From Lujinxingiaceae bacterium (GTDB lineage: Bacteria; Myxococcota_A; Bradymonadia; Bradymonadales; Bradymonadaceae), in assembly GCA_013697635.1 (NCBI GenBank), contig JACCWM010000177.1, positions 1 through 50,960 on the forward strand: a stretch of DNA of 50,960 nt, in the 5' to 3' direction. This document shows, piece by piece, positions 23,720 through 32,231 of the stretch (positions are counted from its first letter, which is position 1; each line of letters starts with the position of its first letter). The notes under the pieces were generated by a model. It searched no databases, was not told where the DNA came from, and saw only the letters and a list, made by a program, of their open reading frames with translations. The position numbers were made by a program, and so were the translations under genes.

Positions 23720-24367
23720 ATGGATGTCGAATACAGTTTGAGCTTTGGACCGATCGAAGTTTCGCGCGAGGAGTTGCTCGACGCCTTGGAGCGCTTGCTG
23801 CGCCGCATCGAGGCCTGGCCTGAGGGAGAGGTGCTGCGGCTCAGCTATTCGCCCGAGGGGGTGGCGTATAGCGGCGAGGCTATCAAGGGCACCGAGCTCG
23901 ACGAGATTTTGGCGCAGACCGCCGACTGGGACGGCCTGCAGGTGATCATCTCCTACGAGTTGACGATCAGCGGGCTGATGCTGCTCAACGACATTGCCGG
24001 TTTTACCACGGTGATGCTGCGCGTGCCGGGCATCGCGATGCACTCCAAGCGAAAGGGCACATTTCAGGCCGAACGATTCTTCGATGTCGTGGCCGACGTG
24101 CTCGAGGATCTGGGCGCGGAATTTGCCATGCTGGAGCGCTCGTGGCCGGGACGCTCGCGCACGCTCGAGGACGTTGAGGAGTGGCTCGACCTGGTCGAGC
24201 GTGGCGAATTCTCACACGTCGAGTGGGTGCTCATGCGCGAGCGCGGCGTGCCCTTCGAGGAGGTCAGCTTCTTGGAGAGCAGCGAGTACCTGTTGGAGAA
24301 TTATGACTATCGCAACTTGTGGGTCGCCACACGATGGCCGGGGTTTCGGGCCAAACCGCTGGAGTGA
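23720..24367 (+). CDS. Conserved-looking cytoplasmic protein of unknown function
   Basis: A 215-residue acidic protein with no signal peptide or membrane segment. The first half alternates strand and helix (YSLSFGPIEVSREELLDALERLLRRI, LQVIISYELTISGLMLLNDIAG). The second half is helical and rich in Glu (RTLEDVEEWLDLVERGEF). I do not recognise the family. It lies 20 bases after the outer-membrane gene and is probably the last gene of that operon. Confidence 0.5.
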   Translation: MDVEYSLSFGPIEVSREELLDALERLLRRIEAWPEGEVLRLSYSPEGVAYSGEAIKGTELDEILAQTADWDGLQVIISYELTISGLMLLNDIAGFTTVMLRVPGIAMHSKRKGTFQAERFFDVVADVLEDLGAEFAMLERSWPGRSRTLEDVEEWLDLVERGEFSHVEWVLMRERGVPFEEVSFLESSEYLLENYDYRNLWVATRWPGFRAKPLE

Positions 24368-24463
24368 GCTGTGCTCATGCTTGGATAGCCGATCGTGGTG
24401 ATTAGCATCAAGGCGTCAGTTTTTTTCGAGCGCGGTGTTTTTCTCCACGAGGTAATAGCGATC

Positions 24464-24862
24464 ATGACCAGCCAGCAGCAAGAAGAGGGACGGCTTCGCA
24501 CCCATCCAGCCGAGCGCTTCGCGGCCGCCGAACAAGTGCTCGACATCGAGGAGATCCACGAGCAACTGATGAGTGAGCCGCACCCGGGCCTTGCTGGACA
24601 CCGCCAGATTGCGATCCTCAAAAAAGGCCCGCTCACCCAGGTCTACTTCGTCTTCGACGAGGGTGGCTGCATGCCCGATCATAGCGCCGATGGGCTCGTC
24701 ACCATTTACGCGATCGATGGGGAGTTTGCCGTCACTACCGCTGCGGCCAGGCACATACTCGAGCCCAACATGGTGCTCGTGCTCGAGCCCGGTATCGAGC
24801 ACCGCGTCGACGCACTGATGCCCGGGCGCATGCTGCTCACCGTCTATTTGGCCGAGCGCTAA
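24464..24862 (+). CDS. Small cupin-domain protein
   Basis: A 132-residue protein starting at ATG 24464 (MTSQQQEEG) with GAGGT about 12 bases upstream. One cupin barrel fills most of it: GHRQIAILKKGPLTQVYFV, GGCMPDHSADGLVTIYAIDGEF (first cupin motif, with one His and the Gly), then LEPNMVLVLEPGIEHRVDAL (second motif, PGxxH). The metal site appears partial, since the first motif has a single His and an Asp. Such stand-alone cupins bind small ligands or a metal; substrate unknown. The 14-base gap to the convergent methyltransferase is too short for a separate terminator. Confidence 0.7.
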   Translation: MTSQQQEEGRLRTHPAERFAAAEQVLDIEEIHEQLMSEPHPGLAGHRQIAILKKGPLTQVYFVFDEGGCMPDHSADGLVTIYAIDGEFAVTTAAARHILEPNMVLVLEPGIEHRVDALMPGRMLLTVYLAER

Positions 24863-24876
24863 GCGCTGCCTGGGCG

Positions 24877-25485
24877 TCATGACCGGCGAAACAAACAATA
24901 AACGAAGCTTTGAGCGCGCCCGGCCGGCGTTTGATGCGCTTCGCGGCGCACCTTTACGAGTTCGAGCTCTTTGCCAAGGGTTTGCGCGAGACTCTCCGGA
25001 CTGTAGCGAACGATCGGCAGGCCGCTGCAGCGCTCGGGACCATCTTCGGCGAAGGTGGCGATCACGGCGTGGCCACCCGACTCGAGCGTCGCGAGCAAGG
25101 TCTGCACATATTTTTGGCGATCGACTGGATCGGTGAGGAAATGAAAAACCGCGCGATCATGCCACAGCCGCTGGGGCGCGAGCGCGACATCGGTGATGTC
25201 GGCCTCGAGCCAGCAGACGCTGGGCGCGCGCTCACCGAGGCGTTGGCGGCTCGCAGCCAGGCCTGCAGCGGAGATGTCCAAGACGCTCACCTGGCCGTGG
25301 CCACGATCGAGGAGGTGATCGACCAGCAGCGAGGCGCCGCCGCCAATGTCGATGATCGCCTCGGCGCGGCCCAGGCTGCAGGCCTCGATGAGTTCAAGCG
25401 AGAGCGCGGGGCGAGGCTGAAACCAACTGACATCCGACGGCGACTTCTCGGTGTAGACGCCTTCCCAATGGGCCTTTCGTTCCAT
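24877..25485 (-). CDS. Class I SAM-dependent methyltransferase
   Basis: A 202-residue enzyme starting at ATG 25485 (GGAG about 9 bases upstream). It opens with HWEGVYTEKSPSDVSWFQPRP, a signature of a thiol/tellurite-type small methyltransferase group. The SAM-binding motif I is IIDIGGGASLLVDHLL, with the acidic motif II VSVLDIS and motif LEADITD. The last strand motif is AQSFVYCLFRRS. It probably methylates a small molecule in the cytoplasm. It lies 17 bases downstream of the DCC-family gene on the same strand, so the two form an operon. Confidence 0.85.
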   Translation of the reverse strand: MERKAHWEGVYTEKSPSDVSWFQPRPALSLELIEACSLGRAEAIIDIGGGASLLVDHLLDRGHGQVSVLDISAAGLAASRQRLGERAPSVCWLEADITDVALAPQRLWHDRAVFHFLTDPVDRQKYVQTLLATLESGGHAVIATFAEDGPERCSGLPIVRYSPESLAQTLGKELELVKVRREAHQTPAGRAQSFVYCLFRRS

Positions 25486-25502
25486 GCGCGTGCTCCAAAG
25501 AC

Positions 25503-25934
25503 TCAGGCCAGAAAACGACGGCGATTCTCGGCGGTGGGCAGCATACAACTCAGTTGTCGGCCAAACCAATTGTAACGATTTTTGGCAATGAGATTGTAGA
25601 TCATGTTTCGCAGCGGCCTTGGCACGAGCACCAAGACGTACAACAGGGGCCAGGCGCCCGGCAGCCTGCGCACAATGCGCAGCGCGGCCGTGCTCCGGGT
25701 GTAGGCGCGGCCATCTTCGATCAGGACGACGCTGTCGAGCTCATCGGGATCGAGGCCATGGTGCACAACCAGAGCGCGGCCTGCTTCGGACTGCAAGGAG
25801 GCAAATCCAAAGTGCATCGACGGGTCACGCTTGATGATGAACTGCACGGTCCCGTTGCAGAGGTTGCAGACACCGTCAAAGAGGATGATCGAGGCTGGTT
25901 CGGCCGTTTTTGATGCCAATTCGGTGTGGTTCAT
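25503..25934 (-). CDS. DCC-family (DUF393/YuxK) thiol-disulphide oxidoreductase-like protein
   Basis: A 143-residue protein with the family signature FDGVCNLCNGTV (Cys23 and Cys26, the DxxCxxC motif). It continues FASLQSEAGRALV, SVVLIEDGRAYTRSTAALRIVRRLPGAWPLLY and a C-terminal basic helix (NLIAKNRYNWFGRQ). Length and motifs match DUF393, a thioredoxin-fold-related family believed to have redox activity. Expressed upstream of the methyltransferase. The divergent M28 peptidase starts 177 bases away, so the gap should hold two promoters. Confidence 0.9.
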   Translation of the reverse strand: MNHTELASKTAEPASIILFDGVCNLCNGTVQFIIKRDPSMHFGFASLQSEAGRALVVHHGLDPDELDSVVLIEDGRAYTRSTAALRIVRRLPGAWPLLYVLVLVPRPLRNMIYNLIAKNRYNWFGRQLSCMLPTAENRRRFLA

Positions 25935-26110
25935 GTGAAAAACCTGTAAGTCGATGCCCTGTCCAAGGCCTTGATCGGACTTGACCCGTGATCGTCCCTA
26001 TTATCGTCTGCACCGAGTAGCTATACGCACCAAACAAGCAAATTGGAAGAGCGCGAAATTCCCGCAAACACGGCCCGATCAACGTTAATCGAAGAACGTC
26101 AGGAGCCACG

Positions 26111-27037
26111 ATGTCGATGCCAGGAGAGAGTTTTGCGGGCCCATTGCCAGAGCTGACGGCCGAACAAATCGCGCTTCGCGAAGAGTTGCGCGCCGACGTC
26201 TACATGCTGGCTGGCGAGATTGGACCGCGAAATGTCGCGCACCCAAAGGGCCTGGCCAAGGCCGTGGCCTATCTCGAGGGCGAGCTCGAGGCGGCCGGTT
26301 TTGCCCCGGCGCGCCAGGGCTTTCAGGCCGCCGGCCTGGAGTGCGTCAACCTTGAGGTCGAGGTGCCAGGCACCACCCGCTGCGACGAGATTGTGCTCAT
26401 CGGTGCGCACTACGACTCGGTGGAAAAGTGCCCGGCGGCCAACGACAACGCCAGTGGTGTGGCCGGCGTGCTGGCGCTTGCGCGTCGGCTGGTGCACACG
26501 GCGCCGGCACGCACGCTGCGCTTTGTGCTCTTCGTCAACGAGGAGCCGCCGCATTTTCAGACGCGCTATATGGGCAGCTGGGTCTATGCCAAGCGCTGCC
26601 GCGAGCGCGACGAAAACATCGTCGCGATGCTCAGCCTCGAGACGATCGGCTATTTCGATGATAGCCCGGCAAGCCAGCATTATCCCGTGCCCGGCCTCGA
26701 CCGCTTCTTTCCGAGCGTGGGCGACTTCATCGCCTTTGTCGGCAACCTCAAATCACGAAAGCTCGTCCATGAGGCGATCGGTGCTTTTCGCGAGTTGGCC
26801 GCGTTTCCATCGCAGGGTGTGGCACTGCCGGGCGTTGTTACGGGGGTTGGCTGGTCGGATCACTGGGCGTTTTGGCAGGAGGATTATCCGGCCCTGATGG
26901 TCACCGACACCGCCCCCTTTCGCTATCCCCACTACCACACGCTCGAGGACACCCCGGATAAGCTCGACTACGACCGCTTCGCGCGCGTCGTCGATGGCAT
27001 GGGCTCCGTGATTGGCCGGCTGACCAAGACGCTCTGA
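26111..27037 (+). CDS. M28-family zinc aminopeptidase
   Basis: A 308-residue peptidase; ATG 26111 has AGGAG seven bases upstream. Motifs of the M28 co-catalytic zinc site are present: IGAHYDSVEKCPAANDNASG (His and bridging Asp), the Glu pair in FVNEEPPHF, the Asp/Glu ligand region LSLETIGYFDD and the terminal His in PHYHTLEDTPDKLDY. No signal peptide is evident, so it may be cytoplasmic, unlike many secreted M28 enzymes. Expected to release N-terminal residues from peptides. Confidence 0.88.
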   Translation: MSMPGESFAGPLPELTAEQIALREELRADVYMLAGEIGPRNVAHPKGLAKAVAYLEGELEAAGFAPARQGFQAAGLECVNLEVEVPGTTRCDEIVLIGAHYDSVEKCPAANDNASGVAGVLALARRLVHTAPARTLRFVLFVNEEPPHFQTRYMGSWVYAKRCRERDENIVAMLSLETIGYFDDSPASQHYPVPGLDRFFPSVGDFIAFVGNLKSRKLVHEAIGAFRELAAFPSQGVALPGVVTGVGWSDHWAFWQEDYPALMVTDTAPFRYPHYHTLEDTPDKLDYDRFARVVDGMGSVIGRLTKTL

Positions 27038-27141
27038 GGCGTTGGGACGACATCAGGGCATACACCTCCGGGCGAATGTCAGGGTGGTTTCGTCGTTCGG
27101 CCCAAAAAACCACACTGTGAATACGCGCATTCCCACTGCGG

Positions 27142-27702
27142 CTACGGACAGCTCAAGGTTGCAGTGAATGAACCGCTCGGGCGTGCCCCCGGTGCAAACC
27201 AGGGGATCACGCGGGCGCCGTTGCAGGTGAGGCTGAGTTGGGTGCCGTCCAGTGAGGCGGTGCAGCCGAAGTCGGTCGCGCCTGGGATATTCTCGGCAAC
27301 AAGCTGCAGCAACTCGTAGCGCGTGCCTTTGTAGAGCGCGTTGAAGCTCGAGGCTGTTGCCTGGTAGCGGGCGCCGGCGGAGAGGGACGAAAACTCGATC
27401 GCCTCGGAGCCGAGATCGGCGGGCAGGCGCGCAGAGAGCACGTGAGGTCGAGCCTGGCCTTCGGCGTGGTTCACGATCACCGATGCGAAGGCGCGTACGA
27501 GCAAGACCGGCTCGCCATGGTAGCTGGCCGGCTCGCAGGTTGCCGAGAAGATGGAGTGCTCACGCAGATCATCGGCGATGGCGATTTTGAGCTGGCCGAC
27601 GCTTTGCTCGATCAGCGGCGGAGCCGTGGCTTGCTGCTCGCATCCGACGATCAGGGACAGGACGGCGGCGCAAAAAGCGAGCAGACGAAGGTAGGAGAGC
27701 AC
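27142..27702 (-). CDS. Small lipoprotein of unknown function
   Basis: A 186-residue predicted lipoprotein with signal peptide LLAFCAAVLSLIVGC (Cys21). The mature domain is beta-rich and has four further Cys (SATCEPAS, DFGCTAS, LTCNGA, TLSCP) that could form two disulphides in the periplasm. No family recognised. It lies 32 bases after clpP on the same strand and is probably cotranscribed. Confidence 0.55.
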   Translation of the reverse strand: MLSYLRLLAFCAAVLSLIVGCEQQATAPPLIEQSVGQLKIAIADDLREHSIFSATCEPASYHGEPVLLVRAFASVIVNHAEGQARPHVLSARLPADLGSEAIEFSSLSAGARYQATASSFNALYKGTRYELLQLVAENIPGATDFGCTASLDGTQLSLTCNGARVIPWFAPGARPSGSFTATLSCP

Positions 27703-27734
27703 GATGTGGGTACTCGACGAAGAATTGAGCGAGG

Positions 27735-28361
27735 CTATTTGCCGCGGGCGGCTTCTTTGAGCGGTGCCAGGGCTGCGCGTGATTCGATCACGGTGTCGAT
27801 GAGCCCGTACTCCTTGGCCTCGGCTGCGCTCATGTAGTAGTCGCGGTCGGTGTCTTTTTCGATGCGCTCGAGGCTTTGGCCGGTGTGGTGGGCGAGGATT
27901 TCATTGAGCTTTTCGCGCAGGCGCAAGATCTCGCGGGCTTGAATCTCGATGTCGGTGGCCTGGCCGCCGAGGCCGCCGCGCATCAGCGGCTGGTGAATCA
28001 GGATGCGGGCGTGAGGCAGCGCGAAGCGCTTGCCGGTGGCGCCGGCCGTGAGCATCAGAGCACCCATGGAGGCGGCCTGGCCCATGCAGATCGTGGTCAC
28101 CGAGGGGCGCACGTATTGCATGGTATCGTAAATCGCCAGGCCGGCGGTGACGCTGCCGCCCGGGGAATTGACATAGAGGCTGATGTCTTTTTCGGGGTCT
28201 TCGCTCTCGAGGTAGAGAAACTGCGCGATGATCGCGTTGGCCACATCGTCGGTCACGGGCGTGCCCAAGAACACAATCCGGTCTTTGAGCAGGCGGCTGA
28301 AGATATCCCAGCCTCGTTCACCACGGTGGGTCTGTTCGACAACGGAGGGGATGAAAGACAT
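27735..28361 (-). CDS. clpP: ATP-dependent Clp protease proteolytic subunit
   Basis: A 208-residue serine protease subunit that assembles as a tetradecamer with ClpX or ClpA and degrades unfolded or tagged proteins. I chose ATG 28361 ([20 protein letters not shown]) because AGG lies nine bases upstream; ATG 28367 would add two residues. The catalytic triad is Ser98 in [10 protein letters not shown], His123 in RILIHQP and Asp172 in [12 protein letters not shown]. The handle motif and GLID ending are normal. No clpX is within the window. The upstream gene on the same strand encodes a CbpA-type co-chaperone, giving a protein quality-control cluster. Confidence 0.97.
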   Translation of the reverse strand: MSFIPSVVEQTHRGERGWDIFSRLLKDRIVFLGTPVTDDVANAIIAQFLYLESEDPEKDISLYVNSPGGSVTAGLAIYDTMQYVRPSVTTICMGQAASMGALMLTAGATGKRFALPHARILIHQPLMRGGLGGQATDIEIQAREILRLREKLNEILAHHTGQSLERIEKDTDRDYYMSAAEAKEYGLIDTVIESRAALAPLKEAARGK

Positions 28362-28513
28362 GCGCATTGACCTGAGCAGGAGGGTGGACGTGGTGGGTGA
28401 ATTCAAGATCTACGGTGAGACGCCAGAAGCTATAACCTAAGTCATCGCAGATATCTTTCCATACGGTAGCGAGCACAATTGAGCAATGGGCAATGCGCGC
28501 CGTGGCCCAGGCC

Positions 28514-29473
28514 CTAGAGTTTGATGTCGCGGCGCACTTCGGCGTGGTAGCCGGTTGCGATAACCTCGGCGGCTGCACGGATTTCGTCGTCGATGTGCTC
28601 GGGGGCCTGGATCTGGACGATCACGTAGAAGTCGCCCTTGGTGCCGTCGCGCTCGACGCCCTGGCTCTTGAGGCGAAGGCGCGCCCCGGAGTGTACGCCT
28701 TCGGGGATGGTGACGGTGAACTCGCCCCAGGGCGTAGGAACCTTGACACGGGCGCCGAGCAGGGCTTCGGCCATGGTTACGGGCAGATCGAGCGAGAGGT
28801 TGAGGCCGTCGCGGCGAAGCAGGCCGTGGGGGGCGACGCGCAAATCGAGGATCAGATCGCCCGCCGGGCCACGGCCATGCTGGGTTTCGGGGGCCGGGCC
28901 GCCCTGAGCTTTGAGGCGCAGGCGCTCGCCATCACTGACGCCGGCGGGGATGCGCACCTTGAGGTGGCGGCCGTCGACGTTGAACTCGACCTGGCCGCCG
29001 CGCACCGCCGTCATGAACTCGAGTTCGACGGCGGCCGTCCAGTCGCTGCCGCGAGGCGGGGTATGAAAGCCGCCGAAGTTGGAGAACTCACTGGTGTCAA
29101 AGGGGCTGCGCCCGCCGAAGATGTCGCCAAAGATGTCCTGAAAGCTCGCGGCTGAGGCCGTGCGCTGGCGATGACGCTGGCCGCCGCCAAAGCCACCCTG
29201 CTGGGTTTGCCAACGCTGGTACTGGCGCGCGGACTCGGGATCGAAACCCTCACGCAGGCCGTCGAGGCCGAACTCGTCGTAACGCTTGCGCTTTTCGGGG
29301 TTACCGAGCACCTCGAAGGCCGCCGAAACTTTCTTGAAGTTGTCCTCGGACTCCTCGTTGTCCGGGTTCACGTCGGGATGGTACTTGCGCGCAAGTTTGC
29401 GGTAGGCACTTTTGATCGTGTCCTGGTTGGCGTCTCGGGCGACGCCCAGTATCTCATAGAGTTCTGTGTTCAT
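28514..29473 (-). CDS. CbpA-type J-domain co-chaperone
   Basis: A 319-residue protein. The J domain is residues 1-70 with the essential HPD motif (His32-Pro-Asp in KYHPDVNPD). A Gly/Phe-rich stretch follows (GGFGG, IFGDIFGG). Two beta-rich substrate-binding domains come next (VELEFMTAVRGGQVEFNV; GDLILDLRVAPHGLLRRDG; LGARVKVPTPWG). The Cys-rich zinc finger of DnaJ is absent, so this is a class B (CbpA/DnaJ2) protein. It stimulates DnaK ATPase and delivers substrates. Start ATG 29473; a longer frame adds only non-homologous residues. It lies 97 bases downstream of a gene of unknown function and upstream of clpP on the same strand. Confidence 0.92.
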   Translation of the reverse strand: MNTELYEILGVARDANQDTIKSAYRKLARKYHPDVNPDNEESEDNFKKVSAAFEVLGNPEKRKRYDEFGLDGLREGFDPESARQYQRWQTQQGGFGGGQRHRQRTASAASFQDIFGDIFGGRSPFDTSEFSNFGGFHTPPRGSDWTAAVELEFMTAVRGGQVEFNVDGRHLKVRIPAGVSDGERLRLKAQGGPAPETQHGRGPAGDLILDLRVAPHGLLRRDGLNLSLDLPVTMAEALLGARVKVPTPWGEFTVTIPEGVHSGARLRLKSQGVERDGTKGDFYVIVQIQAPEHIDDEIRAAAEVIATGYHAEVRRDIKL

Positions 29474-29569
29474 GGTCGACACTGCCGCGCGGGCCGAAGG
29501 CTTTGTGGCCCGCACGAGCGCTGCATCGCCGCCCGCGTCATTTGGGGCCTAAAAGATTGAGGCTCTACG

Positions 29570-30391
29570 TCACTCAAATGTAGGCTCGACAAAGCCCTTG
29601 CCCAGATTTTCACGGTTTCGCCCCTGGCGGCCAATGGACCAGCCCGAGGTCGCGCGTGCATCGGTGGGGTCGGGCGGAGTGCGCCGGGCCTGCTCGTGCA
29701 AGACGACCGCAAACGAGCCGCCGCCAAGGGGCAAGCCGACGCCCTCGGGTATATAACCGACCAGACCGAGTAAAATGGGTTTGTCGCTCAATTTTTTAGC
29801 GCTGGTGGCCACACCCTCCAACCAGCTCTCCATCGACAGGCTGTGACGGGCGAGATCTTTGAAAACGGCGCCGTCTTTGTCCGAGGCCGGCGCGGGCCCC
29901 AGGCGCATGTCGGTGTACTTCAAGACTTTCTTGAGCAAGGTCCAACCGCGCACGAGCAAGTCGTGGGTGGCGCGCACATCGCCCAAAGCCTCTTGAATCT
30001 CTTTGCTGGCGCGGATCATCGACAGGATACGAAGCGCGCGGGCGATCGCCGTAAGCGTGTGCTCGTGGGCGTGCAGATGTTTGTCAAAGACCTGCTCGAG
30101 CAGCGCCGTATCGGTGACGGCCGCTTTGAGGCGAAAGCGCGCGGTCTGTGCCCACATCTCGAGCTCGTCGACGGCGGCGTGCAGACCATGCTCGACGGTG
30201 CGATCTTCGCCCTGCTCCTCGAGTCGGCGCGTGATCAGGGCCTCGCCCTCTTCAGCGAGCTTGCGACCGCGCTCGACCACATCTTTGGTGAGACCCGCCT
30301 TGCTGAGCGCCTCGCGCACATCGAGCTGGCCATGGCCGGCATGAACGGCCAGAACTACGCGGCCCAATAGATGATAGTAGGTAGCTGACAT
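29570..30391 (-). CDS. Helical protein of unknown function
   Basis: A 273-residue soluble protein with a GAGGT ribosome site eight bases before its ATG. It is mostly helical (LSKAGLTKDVVERGRKLAE, ALLEQVFDKHLHAHEHTLT, ALRILSMIRASKEIQEALG). A less ordered C-terminal tail is rich in Gly, Arg and Pro (residues ~225-273). The N-terminal segment with His (LLGRVVLAVHAGHG) is not a recognised metal motif. No family identified. Upstream of the cbpA-like and clpP genes, so possibly stress related, by context only. Confidence 0.5.
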   Translation of the reverse strand: MSATYYHLLGRVVLAVHAGHGQLDVREALSKAGLTKDVVERGRKLAEEGEALITRRLEEQGEDRTVEHGLHAAVDELEMWAQTARFRLKAAVTDTALLEQVFDKHLHAHEHTLTAIARALRILSMIRASKEIQEALGDVRATHDLLVRGWTLLKKVLKYTDMRLGPAPASDKDGAVFKDLARHSLSMESWLEGVATSAKKLSDKPILLGLVGYIPEGVGLPLGGGSFAVVLHEQARRTPPDPTDARATSGWSIGRQGRNRENLGKGFVEPTFE

Positions 30392-30576
30392 GTGAAAAAC
30401 CTCGAGACGAACGGCTCAAAAAGGCGGCTTGGCGCGGCCGGAGCATAGCCCAAGCAAATGGCAGCGGCAAGCGCGGATGCGGGCGTCTAGATTCGTCGGG
30501 AAGTGTTGCCTGTCTGCCCGTTGTTGGGGTACAGATGTGCCGGCTTCGTCCACGATCACAACGCTTAGACAACCCC

Positions 30577-31344
30577 ATGGCCCTCACGAACGAAGAGATT
30601 GGCGAGCAGGTCGAGCGCATTGGCGCGGCAGCGCCGTTTCACGGCGCGTCGACCGAGCGCGCACGCCAGCCCTTCGCGCTCGAGCGCACCTGGAGAGAGG
30701 GTGCGCGCTATGTGGGGCTGCGTATCCGCGTCGACGATGTCTACGCCGCCGCCTATCAGCGCCCAGGCCAGTACACCACGTTGCAAGTCGGCGAGCAGGC
30801 CGCGCGCTTTTTTGCGATCGCGAGCGCGCCAGGCGCGGGCACGGGCTGGGAGTTTCTCGTCGACGCCGAGTCCGAGGCCGGCCTGCTCTTCGACGCGCTC
30901 GCTGACAAGACGCCCATCGCCGTGAGCATGCCCGAGGGTCGCGGCTTTCCGGTCGAGCAGGCCGTCGCCCGCCCGGTGCTGCTGTTTACGACCGGCAGTG
31001 GCGTGGCGACCATGCGGGCCTGTCTGGACTATTGGGAACGAAACCCGCAGCTTCGCCCATCCGCCGCCGCGCTCTACTATGGCGAAGCCTCGGGAGCCGA
31101 TTTTGCCTTTTGCGAAGATCTGGAGCGCTGGCGCGCCTGGGGCGTTCGCGTCTTTTTAGCCCAGGGCCAGTGCGAAGATCCAACGACGGGCTACCGCTAT
31201 GTTCAACAAGCCTTTGAGGCGGACCGTCCCCTGCTCGAGGACGCCTTCGTCTTCTTGAGCGGCGCCAGCGTGATGTTGCGCGCGGTTGCCGAGAAATTAT
31301 TGCTCCTCGGCGTCTCGCCGCAGCAGCTTTTCACCAACGTCTGA
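30577..31344 (+). CDS. Ferredoxin-NADP reductase-like flavoprotein
   Basis: A 255-residue protein starting at ATG 30577. The first ~120 residues form a FAD-binding barrel: RPGQYTTLQVGEQAARFFAIASAP holds the R-x-Y-(S/T)-related region, though the canonical RxYS is altered. The second half is the NAD(P)-binding Rossmann domain, with VLLFTTGSGVATMRACLDYW and YYGEASGADFAFCEDLERW, ending FLSGASVMLRAVAEKLLLLGV. No iron-sulphur Cys cluster was seen. It may shuttle electrons between NAD(P)H and an unknown partner. It lies 29 bases upstream of nadC. Confidence 0.75.
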   Translation: MALTNEEIGEQVERIGAAAPFHGASTERARQPFALERTWREGARYVGLRIRVDDVYAAAYQRPGQYTTLQVGEQAARFFAIASAPGAGTGWEFLVDAESEAGLLFDALADKTPIAVSMPEGRGFPVEQAVARPVLLFTTGSGVATMRACLDYWERNPQLRPSAAALYYGEASGADFAFCEDLERWRAWGVRVFLAQGQCEDPTTGYRYVQQAFEADRPLLEDAFVFLSGASVMLRAVAEKLLLLGVSPQQLFTNV

Positions 31345-31373
31345 GTCGTCACAAACATCCAGGAGCCTGAGCC

Positions 31374-32231
31374 ATGCATGTGTTCATCAGTCCCCGCATC
31401 ATCCGCCTCATCGATCTGGCGATCGAGGAGGACGAGCTTGGCTTTGACGTGACCTCGCAGGTGTTTTTCGAGGGCGAGCGCGCGCGCGCCCAGCTGATCG
31501 CCAAGCAGGCGTTAGTGGTGGCGGGCCTCGACGTGGTGCGCGCCGTCTTTGCGCGCGTCGATCCGGGCGTGCGCTGTGAATTCGCGGTCGAAGATGGTCA
31601 GGCGATCGAGTCGGGCATGACGCTTGGCTGGCTCGAGGGCGACGCGGTCTCACTGCTGCGCGCGGAGCGAACGGCGCTCAATTTCTTGCAGCGCATGAGC
31701 GGCGTGGCCAGCCTGACGGCCTCGTTTGTGGCTCAGATGGGCAGCTCGACCACACGCATCGTCGATACCCGAAAGACGCTTCCGGGCTGGCGCGAGCTCG
31801 ACAAGTACGCCGTTCGATGCGGTGGCGGCACCAACCACCGCTTCAACCTGGCCGGCGGCGTGATGATCAAGGACAACCACATCGCGGCAGCCGGCGGCAT
31901 CCAGCAAGCTTTTGAGCGGGTGCGCGAGCAGGCGCCGCACGCGCTGCGCGTCGAGATCGAGGTGAGTAACCTCGAGGAGCTCAGCGCGGCCTTGGAGACA
32001 GGGGCCGAGATCGTGATGCTCGACAACATGAACACCGAGACGATGAGCGCCGCGGTTCAACAAGTGCGCGCGCATCGCCATGGTCAACGTGTATTGATCG
32101 AGGCCAGCGGCAACATGACGCGCGAGCGGCTGCCCGAGCTTCGCGACATCGGCCTGGATTTCATCTCAGTGGGCGCGCTGACGCACTCGGCGAGCGCCGT
32201 CGACATCTCGATGCGCGTGGTGCTGCCATGA
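31374..32231 (+). CDS. nadC: Nicotinate-nucleotide pyrophosphorylase (carboxylating)
   Basis: A 285-residue quinolinate phosphoribosyltransferase that makes nicotinate mononucleotide from quinolinate and PRPP in de novo NAD synthesis. Diagnostic motifs: ERTALNFLQRMSGVAS, DTRKTLPGWRELDKYAVRCG, GGTNHRFNL, MIKDNHI, VEIEVSNLEE, VMLDNM and the end ISVGALTHSA. AGGAGCC precedes the ATG. The stop overlaps the birA start by four bases. nadA and nadB are not in the window. Confidence 0.96.
   Translation: MHVFISPRIIRLIDLAIEEDELGFDVTSQVFFEGERARAQLIAKQALVVAGLDVVRAVFARVDPGVRCEFAVEDGQAIESGMTLGWLEGDAVSLLRAERTALNFLQRMSGVASLTASFVAQMGSSTTRIVDTRKTLPGWRELDKYAVRCGGGTNHRFNLAGGVMIKDNHIAAAGGIQQAFERVREQAPHALRVEIEVSNLEELSAALETGAEIVMLDNMNTETMSAAVQQVRAHRHGQRVLIEASGNMTRERLPELRDIGLDFISVGALTHSASAVDISMRVVLP

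Noticed and set aside
27084-27113. Possible hairpin GTGGTTT/AAACCAC between the M28 peptidase and the small lipoprotein
   Set aside because: The loop is 16 bases and the stem only 7 bp, too weak to call a terminator.
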